Shown here piece after piece: positions 25,342 through 33,635 of a stretch of 64,000 nucleotides of DNA (position 1 is the stretch's first letter; each line of letters opens with the position of its first letter). The stretch is from an uncultured Corynebacterium sp. (GTDB taxonomy: Bacteria > Actinomycetota > Actinomycetes > Mycobacteriales > Mycobacteriaceae). The position numbers and the translations under genes are program-made. The stretch is taken from contig CALUBS010000007.1 in assembly GCA_943914355.1 (NCBI GenBank), positions 1 to 64,000 of the forward strand, given 5' to 3'. The notes under the pieces were generated by a model, which searched no databases, was not told the origin of the DNA, and saw only the letters and a program-made list of their open reading frames with translations.

Positions 25342-25758
25342 GTGGAATCTATGTTCGAAATGGTTGGAGGAATCTTGAGAAGTCCTAAATGGTTACGAGA
25401 CGAGATTCTTCTTGTTGCTGAGGTGGGAATCAAACTTGGGTGGCCTTCGTCTTGTCCGGAGCGAGAACTGAGTCGTGTGACCGCACTCCTGGCTGGGGGA
25501 TTAATGCACGGAGACGGAGCTGAACTTGGGCCAAAGTTTAGAAACGTAAATGGGGTCGGGCGAAAATACGCTGACCTAAATAGTGCCAGGCCTTCCTATA
25601 TAGGAAAGCCCACTAATGGAGGTAAAGCTACGGCTGGAATTGCAGCCCTAGCGGAGGAGGACCCTCAACTTGTCACCTATTTAGCGGAGGATGTGCGGAG
25701 GATGCTAGCGACTAGATCTTATCGAAGAAAAGACTTGAGCTACCTACCTTTCGATTAG
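25342..25758 (+). CDS. Unknown protein divergent from the NaeI-like system
   Basis: A 138-codon frame starting GTG at 25342, or ATG at 25351 (MFEMVGGILRS). The translated product has a helical N-terminal part (PKWLRDEILLVAEVGIKLGW), a Cys/Glu segment (SSCPERELSRVTALLAGG), and a Gly/Asn-rich middle (GVGRKYADLNSARPSYIGKP). It ends in basic residues. I do not recognise it. Codon use and base composition look like the neighbouring island genes. It is divergent from the methyltransferase by 108 bases, where R-M control or accessory genes often lie. Its last 47 bases overlap the convergent Nudix gene. It has no clear helix-turn-helix of the C-protein type. Confidence 0.5.
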   Translation: MESMFEMVGGILRSPKWLRDEILLVAEVGIKLGWPSSCPERELSRVTALLAGGLMHGDGAELGPKFRNVNGVGRKYADLNSARPSYIGKPTNGGKATAGIAALAEEDPQLVTYLAEDVRRMLATRSYRRKDLSYLPFD

Positions 25759-26140
25759 GGGTGAGTTTTTCCACGGCTGGAATATCCGCTGGCGCCCAGG
25801 TCAGCTCCATTGCTTCTGCGGGGGTAACCCACCTGGTTGCGTCATGATCGCTCAGGCGAAGCTCGCCGCTGATGAGCGTGCAATAAAAGGTGGTTAGTTC
25901 GATGGTGGCAAAGTCGTACTCGTAGGTGGTTGTCGTGAGCTTGGTGCCTACGTGCGCGATGAGGTTGAGTTCCTCGCGAATTTCGCGAGCTAAAGCCTGT
26001 TCGGGTGTCTCGCCCGGTTCGATTTTTCCGCCTGGAAATTCCCAATGTCCTTCTAGGGGTTTTCCGGGCTTCTTGCGGCAGGCGAGGAATCGGTTGCCAT
26101 CGTGAAAGACGGCACCGACGACGCGGATGGGGTTAGACAT
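25712..26140 (-). CDS. MutT-like Nudix hydrolase
   Basis: A 142-residue Nudix hydrolase, probably cleansing 8-oxo-dGTP or a related nucleotide. The Nudix box reads GGKIEPGETPEQALAREIREELNL at about residues 37-60; the REIREE core that binds the metal is intact. The upstream GHWEFPGG and N-terminal VVGAVFHDGNRFLACRKK match MutT proteins. The last 16 residues or so, after PADIPAVEKL, overlap the convergent island ORF and read like foreign sequence. The original C terminus may have been replaced where the island joined. The catalytic core is unaffected, so activity is expected. Confidence 0.87.
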   Translation of the reverse strand: MSNPIRVVGAVFHDGNRFLACRKKPGKPLEGHWEFPGGKIEPGETPEQALAREIREELNLIAHVGTKLTTTTYEYDFATIELTTFYCTLISGELRLSDHDATRWVTPAEAMELTWAPADIPAVEKLTPNRKVGSSSLFFDKI

Positions 26141-26176
26141 AGTTCCATTGTGCCTTGAGCTAGGAAACGCTAGACA

Positions 26177-26188
26177 ATAACGTGTTAT
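26177..26188. promoter_or_regulatory. Palindrome upstream of the YjiH-family gene
   Basis: ATAACGTGTTAT has five-base inverted arms around GT, and a related half GATAACGTAA follows nine bases later. It lies 80 bases before the GTG of the transporter gene and could be an operator. Confidence 0.3.
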
Positions 26189-26267
26189 TTAGATAACGTA
26201 ATCGCAATGTTCGCGTCAGGCTGTCGCGCGGGCTTGATCATCATGCAAGCTTGAGGGGCGGTCTATC

Positions 26268-27614
26268 GTGACTTCTACTGATTCAGTTAATTCCTCCATC
26301 CAGAGCCATGACGGGGAAGTCCCGCGGCCTGAGGGACGGTGGAAACTCTTTGTTTATAGCGCCATTGGCGCGTTCGTGTTCTTCTTTCCTGTGACGTATA
26401 AGGAGAAGAACTCCATTCCTTTGGACCACATGGTCACCATCGTGCGCGATAGCATTCCGGCGGTGGTGCCGTGGCTTATTTTTGCGCTCGCCGTGTATGG
26501 AACGGTGCGTAGCTTTAGCACTGGGGCGTTTAGGCAAAGCGCGCTGCAGGCGGTCTTTGCGGTCCTCAATATCGCAGGTGCGGTCATTTCTTTCCTCATG
26601 GTCATTGACGCGCTGCCGTGGGTATTGGGTGATGAGGACTTGGTTCCCTTCTTATGGAACTCCATTGCCACGCCGGTGGGGCTTATCGTGCCCATCGGCG
26701 GTACCTTCCTGGCATTTCTTATTGGGTTTGGGCTCTTGGAATTTGTTGGGGTGCTGATGCAGCCCATCATGCGCCCGCTGTGGAAGACGCCGGGGCGCTC
26801 CGCTATCGATGCGGTGGCATCCTTTGTCGGTTCGTATTCGTTGGGCATCTTGGTCACGGACCGCGTCTATCAAAAGGGCGGTTATACAGGCAGGGAGGCT
26901 GCCGTTATTGCCACGGGATTCTCCACGGTATCGGCGGCGTTTATGGTTATCGTGGCTAAGCAGCTGGATTTGATGAATATCTGGGGCACGTACTTCGCCG
27001 TCACGCTGCTGGTGACGTTCCTGGTTACGGCCATTACCGTGCGCATCCCGCCGCTGCGGACGATTCCGGATGAATACTGCGAGGATGCAGAGCCAGACCC
27101 GGAAAAGCCGGTGGAAGGATCGCGCTTTAAGAATGCGTGGCGCGAGGCGATGCTGGCTCTGCAGCGTGCGCCGTCGCTGCCGCAGGCCATTTGGGATAAT
27201 CTGCGCGATGGCGTGCGTATGGCCGCGGCGATCGTTCCGTCCATTATGTCGGTAGGCCTTATTGGCTTGCTGCTTGCGCGGTTTACCCCGATTTTTGAAT
27301 GGATTGGGTACCTGTTTTATCCCTTTGCCTGGATAGTGCAGCTGCCGGAGCCGGCGCTTGGCGGCAAAGCCGCGGCGATGGGCATTGCGGAGATGTTTCT
27401 ACCCGCCACAGCGGTGGCAGGCAGTGACTCCATGGTGCTGAAATTCGTCATCGGGGTCGTGGCGGTCTCTGCCATCATCTTCTTCTCCGCCTTGGTGCCG
27501 TGCATTCTGGCCACCAAGATTCCGGTGAAGCTATCCCACCTGGTCATCATCTGGTTTGAGCGCGTCGCGCTTACCATCGTGATTGCGACCCCGATTGCGC
27601 ACCTCTTGTTCTGA
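26268..27614 (+). CDS. YjiH-family membrane protein, candidate histidine-pathway transporter
   Basis: A 448-residue integral membrane protein of the YjiH/nucleoside-recognition (Gate) family. There are about ten helices in two similar halves. The conserved Gate sequence VASFVGSYSLGILVTDRVYQKGGY (around residue 185-208) has a counterpart near PALGGKAAAMGIAEMFLPA. Substrates of this family are mostly unknown. Here it lies directly next to hutG (3 bases between the convergent stops). In several bacteria yjiH-like genes sit in hut clusters, so histidine or an intermediate such as urocanate is a reasonable guess. The GTG at 26268 follows GAGGGGCGG. Family assignment is firm, substrate is inference. 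Confidence 0.8.
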   Translation: MTSTDSVNSSIQSHDGEVPRPEGRWKLFVYSAIGAFVFFFPVTYKEKNSIPLDHMVTIVRDSIPAVVPWLIFALAVYGTVRSFSTGAFRQSALQAVFAVLNIAGAVISFLMVIDALPWVLGDEDLVPFLWNSIATPVGLIVPIGGTFLAFLIGFGLLEFVGVLMQPIMRPLWKTPGRSAIDAVASFVGSYSLGILVTDRVYQKGGYTGREAAVIATGFSTVSAAFMVIVAKQLDLMNIWGTYFAVTLLVTFLVTAITVRIPPLRTIPDEYCEDAEPDPEKPVEGSRFKNAWREAMLALQRAPSLPQAIWDNLRDGVRMAAAIVPSIMSVGLIGLLLARFTPIFEWIGYLFYPFAWIVQLPEPALGGKAAAMGIAEMFLPATAVAGSDSMVLKFVIGVVAVSAIIFFSALVPCILATKIPVKLSHLVIIWFERVALTIVIATPIAHLLF

Positions 27615-27617
27615 GTC

Positions 27618-28556
27618 TTACTGCCCGTTTACCGCAGTGAGGTGAGCATTAACGATGTCATCGATAAGCCGCGCCGCTGCCTTGGCGGTGCGGTTGTCTA
27701 TGTCGAAGGTGGGGTTGAGCTCGACGACATCGACAAGCGCGAGCTTGCCCGTCGCCGCGATGGCGACCGCCAGGGCGCGGATGCGCTCGTAGGCAACGCC
27801 GAGGCTGGCCGGGGCGGATACACCCGGCGCGGTGGAGGCGGGAAGCACGTCCAGGTCGATGGATAGGTGGACCTTGTCCGCACTGGCGGTGGCCTGGGTG
27901 GCGAGCGCGCCGCATTCGGCCGGGGTGAGGTTTAGCAGCTCCTCATCCAGGGTGTAGTTAACGCCGAGCTTATCGGCGTCGTTGAAGAGCACCGCGGTGT
28001 TATTGGGGCGGGAAATACCGAAGACGGTGTAATCAAAGTCATCGGTGAGCTGGGAAATCTGGGTAAAGGGCGTGCCCGAGGTGGCGTGGTCCGCGTGGCG
28101 GAGATCGAAGTGGGCGTCCAAGTTGATGATCGAGGTGGCACCGCGCGCGCGGAACAGGCCGCGGTGGGAGCCGAAGGCGGTTTCGTGCCCGCCGCCCAAG
28201 ATGATGGGCAGGGTAGCGCTGCGGACGAGTTCTTCGACCTTGTCAGATAGGGCCTCGTGGGCGCCGTCGAGATCGTCGGCTTGGGTGGTGATGGTTCCGG
28301 CATCGGCAAGCGCGTGGCCGTGGTGGACCGCCAGGGAGCCAAGGGCTGTGCGCAGGGCGGAGGGGCCGGCGGCGGCACCTTGGCGGCCGCCATTGCGCAG
28401 CACGCCCTCATCGGAGGCAAAGCCCAGCAGGGTGACGGGCGCGGATTCGGCCTGGTTGATGACGCTATGCCAGCGCGCGTGCTCGGCGCCGGGGCCATCG
28501 GAGCGGCCGGACCATTCGGGGGCGGGAGTAAAAAGTGGGGCTGATTCGGTATTCAT
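27618..28556 (-). CDS. hutG: Formimidoylglutamase
   Basis: A 312-residue binuclear Mn enzyme of the arginase/agmatinase family that splits N-formimidoyl-L-glutamate into glutamate and formamide, the last step of histidine breakdown. Metal-binding motifs are in order: GGGHETAFG near residue 120, LDAHFDLRHA near 146, and SIDLDVLPAS near 232. The length fits HutG. The start ATG at 28556 is 62 bases from the divergently read hutR start. The two genes share that short promoter region, so HutR may control both. Agmatinase activity is the alternative, but the hut genes around it favour HutG. Confidence 0.9.
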   Translation of the reverse strand: MNTESAPLFTPAPEWSGRSDGPGAEHARWHSVINQAESAPVTLLGFASDEGVLRNGGRQGAAAGPSALRTALGSLAVHHGHALADAGTITTQADDLDGAHEALSDKVEELVRSATLPIILGGGHETAFGSHRGLFRARGATSIINLDAHFDLRHADHATSGTPFTQISQLTDDFDYTVFGISRPNNTAVLFNDADKLGVNYTLDEELLNLTPAECGALATQATASADKVHLSIDLDVLPASTAPGVSAPASLGVAYERIRALAVAIAATGKLALVDVVELNPTFDIDNRTAKAAARLIDDIVNAHLTAVNGQ

Positions 28557-28604
28557 AGTGCCGATACTAGAAGCGTGCGGCGAATTTGTCTGTCAATGGC
28601 GGAA

Positions 28605-28610
28605 TATAAT
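28605..28610 (+). promoter_or_regulatory. -10 box of a leaderless hutR transcript
   Basis: TATAAT, a perfect consensus -10, ends 8 bases before the GTG at 28619. No ribosome site precedes that GTG, so transcription probably begins at or beside the start codon. Confidence 0.6.
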
Positions 28611-28618
28611 TGGACGTT

Positions 28619-29362
28619 GTGAGTGCTAACCGAGTCCCCGCCGCGCGCCATGCCCTAGACATCCTCAAGCTGCTATCTACTATCGATGTCCCGATTTCCG
28701 CCGCCCGTATCCAAGGCGAGCTCGGCCTGCCGCGCTCGACCACGTACCACCTGCTCGCGGAAATGGTCGATGCCGGTTTCGTCGCCCACCTGCCCGAGCA
28801 CAAGACCTACGGCCTGGGGCTGGCCGCGTACTCGATGGCCTCTGCGTATGTAACCCAGCAACCGCTGGTGCGCATGGCTACGCGCGACCTGGAGGAATGC
28901 GCACGGCTCGTTGGCGGATCCGGCCACCTTTCGCGCATGGCGGGCTCGGAGATTTTATACCTGCAGGAAGTCCGCGCGCCGGGCGCTACCTCGTTGGTTA
29001 CGGAGGTGGGGGTGCGCCTGCAGGCGCATAAGACGGCATCGGGCAGGGTGATGCTGGCACACCTGCCGGAATGGGAGGTCAAAGCCGCATTCGATACCGC
29101 GGGAGGGGAAAATTTTGGTCTCCTTAAAAAGCAGCTGGACCGGGCCCGTGCGCGTGGATGGGACCAAGAGGTGGAAGAAATCTCGCGGGGGCAGGCCTCG
29201 GTGGCGGTGCCCATCCTGGACCACCTGGAGCGGCCCGCGGCGGCCATTGCGGTGACCTACCCCGTTTCCACGCCGGGCGATAGGGTGGAGGCGCTCATCG
29301 TGGCGCTGGGCCAGGCCGCGGAGAAAGTCGCGAGGAAAATGTATCGCCAGCGCGAAAAGTGA
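28619..29362 (+). CDS. hutR: IclR-family regulator of histidine utilisation
   Basis: A 247-residue IclR-type regulator. The N-terminal winged helix-turn-helix spans about residues 5-65 (ARHALDILKLLSTIDVPISA, GELGLPRSTTYHLLAEM). The C-terminal effector domain holds HLSRMAGSEILYLQEV and the conserved TASGRVMLAHL. In C. resistens an IclR protein named HutR controls the hut genes, and this gene has the same position. The frame opens at a TTG at 28610. I prefer the GTG at 28619, since the TATAAT box makes a leaderless transcript from there. It lies upstream of hutH on the same strand with 74 bases between. Confidence 0.88.
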   Translation: MSANRVPAARHALDILKLLSTIDVPISAARIQGELGLPRSTTYHLLAEMVDAGFVAHLPEHKTYGLGLAAYSMASAYVTQQPLVRMATRDLEECARLVGGSGHLSRMAGSEILYLQEVRAPGATSLVTEVGVRLQAHKTASGRVMLAHLPEWEVKAAFDTAGGENFGLLKKQLDRARARGWDQEVEEISRGQASVAVPILDHLERPAAAIAVTYPVSTPGDRVEALIVALGQAAEKVARKMYRQREK

Positions 29363-29436
29363 GGTAGCATGCGGGCAAGCGCGTTAGGCTGTGACGTGAG
29401 CTATATTTTGCTGCCCTAAAGACAACAGGAGTCATC

Positions 29437-30987
29437 ATGCCTAATGCATACCCTTCTACCGTTACCGTCGGCGTTGGAGCGCTGACCATTGAGGAAGTCG
29501 TTGCCGTTGCCCGTTACGGCGCCACGGTAGAAATCTCCGCCGAGGCTTTGGATGAGGTCTCCTCCACGCGCGACCGGGTGGAAGAACTGGCCCAGGACCC
29601 CACGCCGGTCTACGGCATCTCCACCGGTTTCGGCGCGCTTGCCCGCCGCCACATCCCAGAAGAGATGCGCGCGCAGCTGCAGCTATCCCTGGTGCGCTCC
29701 CACGCGGCCGGCACCGGTCCTGAGGTGGAAGAAGAAGTCATCCGCGCGCTCATGCTGCTGCGCCTATCCACCCTGTGCACCGGCCGTACCGGCGTGCGCC
29801 CCGTGGTGGTAGAAACCTACGCCAAGGCCCTTAACGCCGGCATCGTGCCGGTGGTGCGCGAATACGGTTCGCTGGGTTGCTCCGGCGACTTGGCCCCGCT
29901 GGCCCACTGCGCCCTAGCGCTCTTGGGCGAGGGCGAGGTGCGCGTGGGCGGTGAGCTCAAGGACGCCGGCGAGGCCCTTGCCGCCGCCGGCATCGAGCCG
30001 CTGGAGCTGCGGGAGAAGGAAGGCCTTGCCCTTATTAACGGCACCGATGGCATGCTGGGCCAGCTCTGCCTGGCCATTACTGACCTGCGCGCGGCCGCCA
30101 AGACCGCCGATATCGCGACCGCCATGACGGTAGAAGGCCTGCTTGGCACCCTCGTGGTCTTTGCCGATGACCTGCAGCAGCTGCGCCCGCACCCAGGCCA
30201 GGCCGATTCTGCCGCCAATATCCGCCAGGTGGCGGACGGCTCCGAGATCCTCGCGGCAGCGCTGGAGGAGTTCAAGAAGAACCAGGTCCAGGACGCTTAC
30301 TCCGTGCGTTGCGCGCCGCAGGTAGCCGGCGGTTTCCGCGATACCTTGGCGCATACCGCGCAGGTAGCTGAGCGCGAGCTCGCCGCCGCCGTGGATAACC
30401 CAGTGGTGGCCAAGGACGGCCGCGTGGTCTCTAACGGCAACTTCCACGGCGCGCCGGTGGCCTATGCGCTTGATTTCCTCTCCATCGTCACCGCGGACCT
30501 GGCGTCCATTTCTGAGCGCCGCACCGACCGCTTCCTGGATCCGGCCCGCAACCGCGGCTTGAACGCCTTTCTTGCCGATGACCCCGGTGTCGACTCCGGC
30601 CACATGATCGCCCAATACGCCCAGGCTGGCATCGTCAGCGAATTAAAGCGCCTGGCCACCCCGGCCTCGGCCGATTCCATTTCTTCCTCTGCCATGCAGG
30701 AAGACCACGTGTCCATGGGCTGGTCCGCCGCCCGCAAGCTGCGCAAGGCAGTCGATGGCCTCCAGCGCGTGCTGGCAGTGGAGATCCTCACCGCGGCGCG
30801 CGCCATTGACATGCGCGAGGGCACGCCCGCTGGCGGCACCGGCGCGGTCATCGCCGCCCTGCGCGAGACCGTTCCAGGCCCCGGCACCGACCGCTACCTC
30901 TCGCCGGAAATCGAGGAGACCGTACGCCTGGTGAAGTCTGGCGCGCTGATCGATGCCGTCGAGGCCGCTACGAGCGAGCTGCGCTAA
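29437..30987 (+). CDS. hutH: Histidine ammonia-lyase
   Basis: Histidase, 516 residues, converting L-histidine to trans-urocanate and ammonia. The MIO prosthetic group forms from three residues that read C148-S149-G150 in GSLGCSGDLAPLAH, where many enzymes have Ala-Ser-Gly. I recall Streptomyces enzymes with Cys there. Other conserved blocks are VYGISTGFG (catalytic Tyr), NGTDGMLG, RCAPQVAGGFRD, NPVVAKDGRVVSNGNFHG and SMQEDHVSMG-like SAMQEDHVSMGW. The ATG at 29437 follows ACAGGAG. Its last 20 bases overlap the convergent lipoprotein gene. It begins the pathway completed by hutU, hutI and hutG. Confidence 0.95.
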   Translation: MPNAYPSTVTVGVGALTIEEVVAVARYGATVEISAEALDEVSSTRDRVEELAQDPTPVYGISTGFGALARRHIPEEMRAQLQLSLVRSHAAGTGPEVEEEVIRALMLLRLSTLCTGRTGVRPVVVETYAKALNAGIVPVVREYGSLGCSGDLAPLAHCALALLGEGEVRVGGELKDAGEALAAAGIEPLELREKEGLALINGTDGMLGQLCLAITDLRAAAKTADIATAMTVEGLLGTLVVFADDLQQLRPHPGQADSAANIRQVADGSEILAAALEEFKKNQVQDAYSVRCAPQVAGGFRDTLAHTAQVAERELAAAVDNPVVAKDGRVVSNGNFHGAPVAYALDFLSIVTADLASISERRTDRFLDPARNRGLNAFLADDPGVDSGHMIAQYAQAGIVSELKRLATPASADSISSSAMQEDHVSMGWSAARKLRKAVDGLQRVLAVEILTAARAIDMREGTPAGGTGAVIAALRETVPGPGTDRYLSPEIEETVRLVKSGALIDAVEAATSELR

Positions 30988-31786
30988 CTGCCTCGGCCAT
31001 CGCCACCTGGCCCGCGTGGGTGGGGTGCATGGGGAAGGAATCGGTATCCTGCCCCGTAAAGTCCACCCACGGCTCATCCGAGCAGGCGGAGTGTTGCGGG
31101 GCATCGTCAGGCAGCACGTAGGTGCCGCCGTTGCGTTCGGCGGCCTCGCGTACCGCTTTGTTGATGCGCTGGATGGTATCTGCCAACCACTCCCGGTCTG
31201 TGGCCGGGATTTTTTCTATGAAGGGGCAAGTCTCGCCGGGATTGATGAGGGGGATATAGCCGGTGGCAATGACCTTCGCATCAGGCGAGCGGTGGGCGAT
31301 TTCCCCGTAGACCTTGTCCAGGCGTTGGGGCAGATCGTGTAGCTCCAGTTCTATCTGCGCCCCCGATTCGTCTTGGCATATATCGTCCGTTGCGCATTGG
31401 GTCAGGCGCACAAAGCTGGCATCGTTGCCGCCGATGCTCAAGGAGACAAGGGACGTATCCGGGGCAAGCGCGTCCACCTGGGCGGGGTGCTCGCCCGCGG
31501 AGGATAAAACATCCAGCGTGCTCGCGCCCTGGCAGGCGACGTTGCGGAAAGAGCTCGTGGTGATCTCCTGAGCGGCGAGTTCTGGATAGGAATCTTGTGC
31601 GCGTGCGCAGGAATCGGGCGGATCGAGCGGGAGCGTCGTCGAGCCCATCGCCGCGTAGGAATCCCCGAGGGCCACATAGTTTTCTGGGTCTTCTGTGGCT
31701 TCTTGGACTTCTTGTGGCTGCGAGGAGCATCCTGCCAGCAGGCAGGCGGCGGCAAGGGCGGGCAATACGTGGCGCATGACTGCCAT
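30968..31786 (-). CDS. GDSL/SGNH-hydrolase lipoprotein inside the hut cluster
   Basis: A secreted, lipid-anchored SGNH esterase or lipase of about 272 residues. The signal peptide (MRHVLPALAAA) ends in the lipobox CLLAGC. The catalytic blocks are VALGDSYAAMG (block I Ser), LSIGGNDASF (block III Asn), and DSFPMHPTHAG (block V Asp/His). Six or more cysteines in the mature part could form disulfides. It reads against hutH, overlapping it by 20 bases at the 3' ends, and away from hutU. The candidate HutR site lies 13 bases upstream of its start. Start choice is open between 31786 and 31777 (MRHVL). Its substrate and any tie to histidine use are unknown. Confidence 0.85.
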   Translation of the reverse strand: MAVMRHVLPALAAACLLAGCSSQPQEVQEATEDPENYVALGDSYAAMGSTTLPLDPPDSCARAQDSYPELAAQEITTSSFRNVACQGASTLDVLSSAGEHPAQVDALAPDTSLVSLSIGGNDASFVRLTQCATDDICQDESGAQIELELHDLPQRLDKVYGEIAHRSPDAKVIATGYIPLINPGETCPFIEKIPATDREWLADTIQRINKAVREAAERNGGTYVLPDDAPQHSACSDEPWVDFTGQDTDSFPMHPTHAGQVAMAEAVSAARS

Positions 31787-31799
31787 CGTAGCCGCAGAG

Positions 31800-31813
31800 T
31801 CTGAAATGCCAGA
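31800..31813. promoter_or_regulatory. Candidate HutR operator
   Basis: TCTGAAATGCCAGA matches the 14-base motif TCTGwwATwCCAGA, which I recall for HutR in C. resistens, at every position but one (G instead of A/T). It lies between the lipoprotein gene and hutU, 146 bases before the hutU start. Confidence 0.6.
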
Positions 31814-31958
31814 CAGTTGGTGACTGTGCAAGCTCTAAATACGTTGTGCATCACACTAAATTGATATCTGTGACGCTCGCCAAGCCCCCGGGAGACAGCC
31901 CCGGGAAACCGGCCTGGGGGTAGGGCACGGCGTCGATAAGCACGAGCGAAAGGAAGCC

Positions 31959-33635
31959 ATGTCTGAACCACGCGAAGTCCGCGCACCCCGCGGCACCGAA
32001 CTCAACGCAAAATCCTGGCAAACCGAAGCGCCACTGCGCATGCTGATGAATAACCTCGACCCAGAGGTGGCAGAGCGCCCCGAGGACCTCGTGGTCTACG
32101 GCGGCACCGGCCGCGCAGCCCGCAGCTGGGAGGCCTTCGATGCCATTGTGGAATCGCTGAAGGACCTAGAAAGCGATGAAACGCTCCTCGTCCAATCCGG
32201 CAAGCCGGTGGGCATCTGGAAGACCAATGAATGGGCACCGCGCGTGCTCATCGCCAACTCCAACCTCGTGGGCGACTGGGCTAACTGGGAACACTTCCGC
32301 AAGCTCGAGGACGAGGGCCTGATGATGTACGGCCAGATGACGGCCGGTTCCTGGATCTACATCGCCACCCAGGGCATCCTGCAGGGCACCTACGAGACCT
32401 TCGCGGCCGTGGCCAAGAAGCGCTTCGAGGACAGCCTGGCAGGCACCCTGACCCTGACCGGTGGATGTGGCGGCATGGGCGGTGCCCAACCGCTCGCCGT
32501 GACGCTCAACGGGGGAGCAGTGCTCATCGTGGACGTGGATGAGCACCGCCTGCGCCGCCGCCAGCACAAGCGCTACCTCGATGAAGTGGTCACCGACCTG
32601 GACGAGGCCCTGCGCTTGGTGCTCGATGCCAAGGAAAACAAGAAGGCCCTCTCCGTGGGCCTCGTGGGCAACGCCGCCGAGGTCTTCCCAGAGGTGCTGC
32701 GCCGCCAGCGCGCCGGGGAGTTCAAGGTAGACATCGTCACCGACCAGACCTCCGCGCACGACCCACTGTCCTACCTGCCCACCGAAATCACCGTGGATGA
32801 CTGGCAGTCCGAGGCCAAGGCTGATCCCACGACCTTTACCAAAAAGGCTCGCGAATCCATGGCCGCACAGGTCCAGGCGATGGTGGAATTCCAGGACGAG
32901 GGTGCCGAGGTCTTTGACTACGGCAACTCCATCCGCGATGAGGCCCGCCACGCCGGCTACCAGCGCGCATTCGAGTTCCCAGGCTTCGTTCCCGCCTATA
33001 TCCGCCCGCTGTTCTGCGAGGGAATGGGCCCATTCCGTTGGGCAGCTCTGTCCGGCGACCCAGAAGACATCAAGGTTACCGACCAAGCCCTGAAGGAACT
33101 ATTCCCGGAGAACGAGCACCTGCATAACTGGCTGGACGCCGCCGAAGAATACGTCGAGTTCGAGGGCCTGCCCGCCCGCATCTGCTGGCTCGGCTACAAC
33201 GAGCGCCACAAGGCCGGCCTGCTCTTCAATGACCTAGTGCGCGAGGGCAAGATTAAGGCCCCCATCGTCATCGGCCGCGACCACCTCGATTCCGGCTCGG
33301 TTGCCTCCCCGTACCGCGAGACCGAAGCCATGCTCGATGGCACCGACGCCGTCGCTGACTGGCCGCTGCTCAACGCCATGACCGCTGTATCCTCCGGCGC
33401 TACCTGGGTCTCCCTCCACCACGGCGGCGGAGTGGGCATGGGTCGCTCCATCCACGCCGGCCAGGTCACGGTTGCCGATGGCACCGATCTCGCCGCCGCC
33501 AAGCTGCGCGCCGTACTGACCAATGACCCAGGGATGGGTGTTATCCGCCACGTCGATGCCGGGTACTCTCGCGCAGAGGAAGTAGCCAAAGAACGCGGCG
33601 TTCGCGTTCCCATGGAATTTAAGGCAAGGGATTAA
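31959..33635 (+). CDS. hutU: Urocanate hydratase (urocanase)
   Basis: A 558-residue cytoplasmic urocanase. It uses tightly bound NAD+ as an electrophile to hydrate urocanate to 4-imidazolone-5-propionate. Typical blocks are [28 protein letters not shown] start (residues 28-51), [55 protein letters not shown] and the late [16 protein letters not shown]. The start ATG at 31959 follows GAAAGGAAG. A HutR-like site and a G/C-rich leader of about 90 bases precede it. hutI begins at the base right after its stop, so the two are translated together. Confidence 0.95.
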   Translation: MSEPREVRAPRGTELNAKSWQTEAPLRMLMNNLDPEVAERPEDLVVYGGTGRAARSWEAFDAIVESLKDLESDETLLVQSGKPVGIWKTNEWAPRVLIANSNLVGDWANWEHFRKLEDEGLMMYGQMTAGSWIYIATQGILQGTYETFAAVAKKRFEDSLAGTLTLTGGCGGMGGAQPLAVTLNGGAVLIVDVDEHRLRRRQHKRYLDEVVTDLDEALRLVLDAKENKKALSVGLVGNAAEVFPEVLRRQRAGEFKVDIVTDQTSAHDPLSYLPTEITVDDWQSEAKADPTTFTKKARESMAAQVQAMVEFQDEGAEVFDYGNSIRDEARHAGYQRAFEFPGFVPAYIRPLFCEGMGPFRWAALSGDPEDIKVTDQALKELFPENEHLHNWLDAAEEYVEFEGLPARICWLGYNERHKAGLLFNDLVREGKIKAPIVIGRDHLDSGSVASPYRETEAMLDGTDAVADWPLLNAMTAVSSGATWVSLHHGGGVGMGRSIHAGQVTVADGTDLAAAKLRAVLTNDPGMGVIRHVDAGYSRAEEVAKERGVRVPMEFKARD

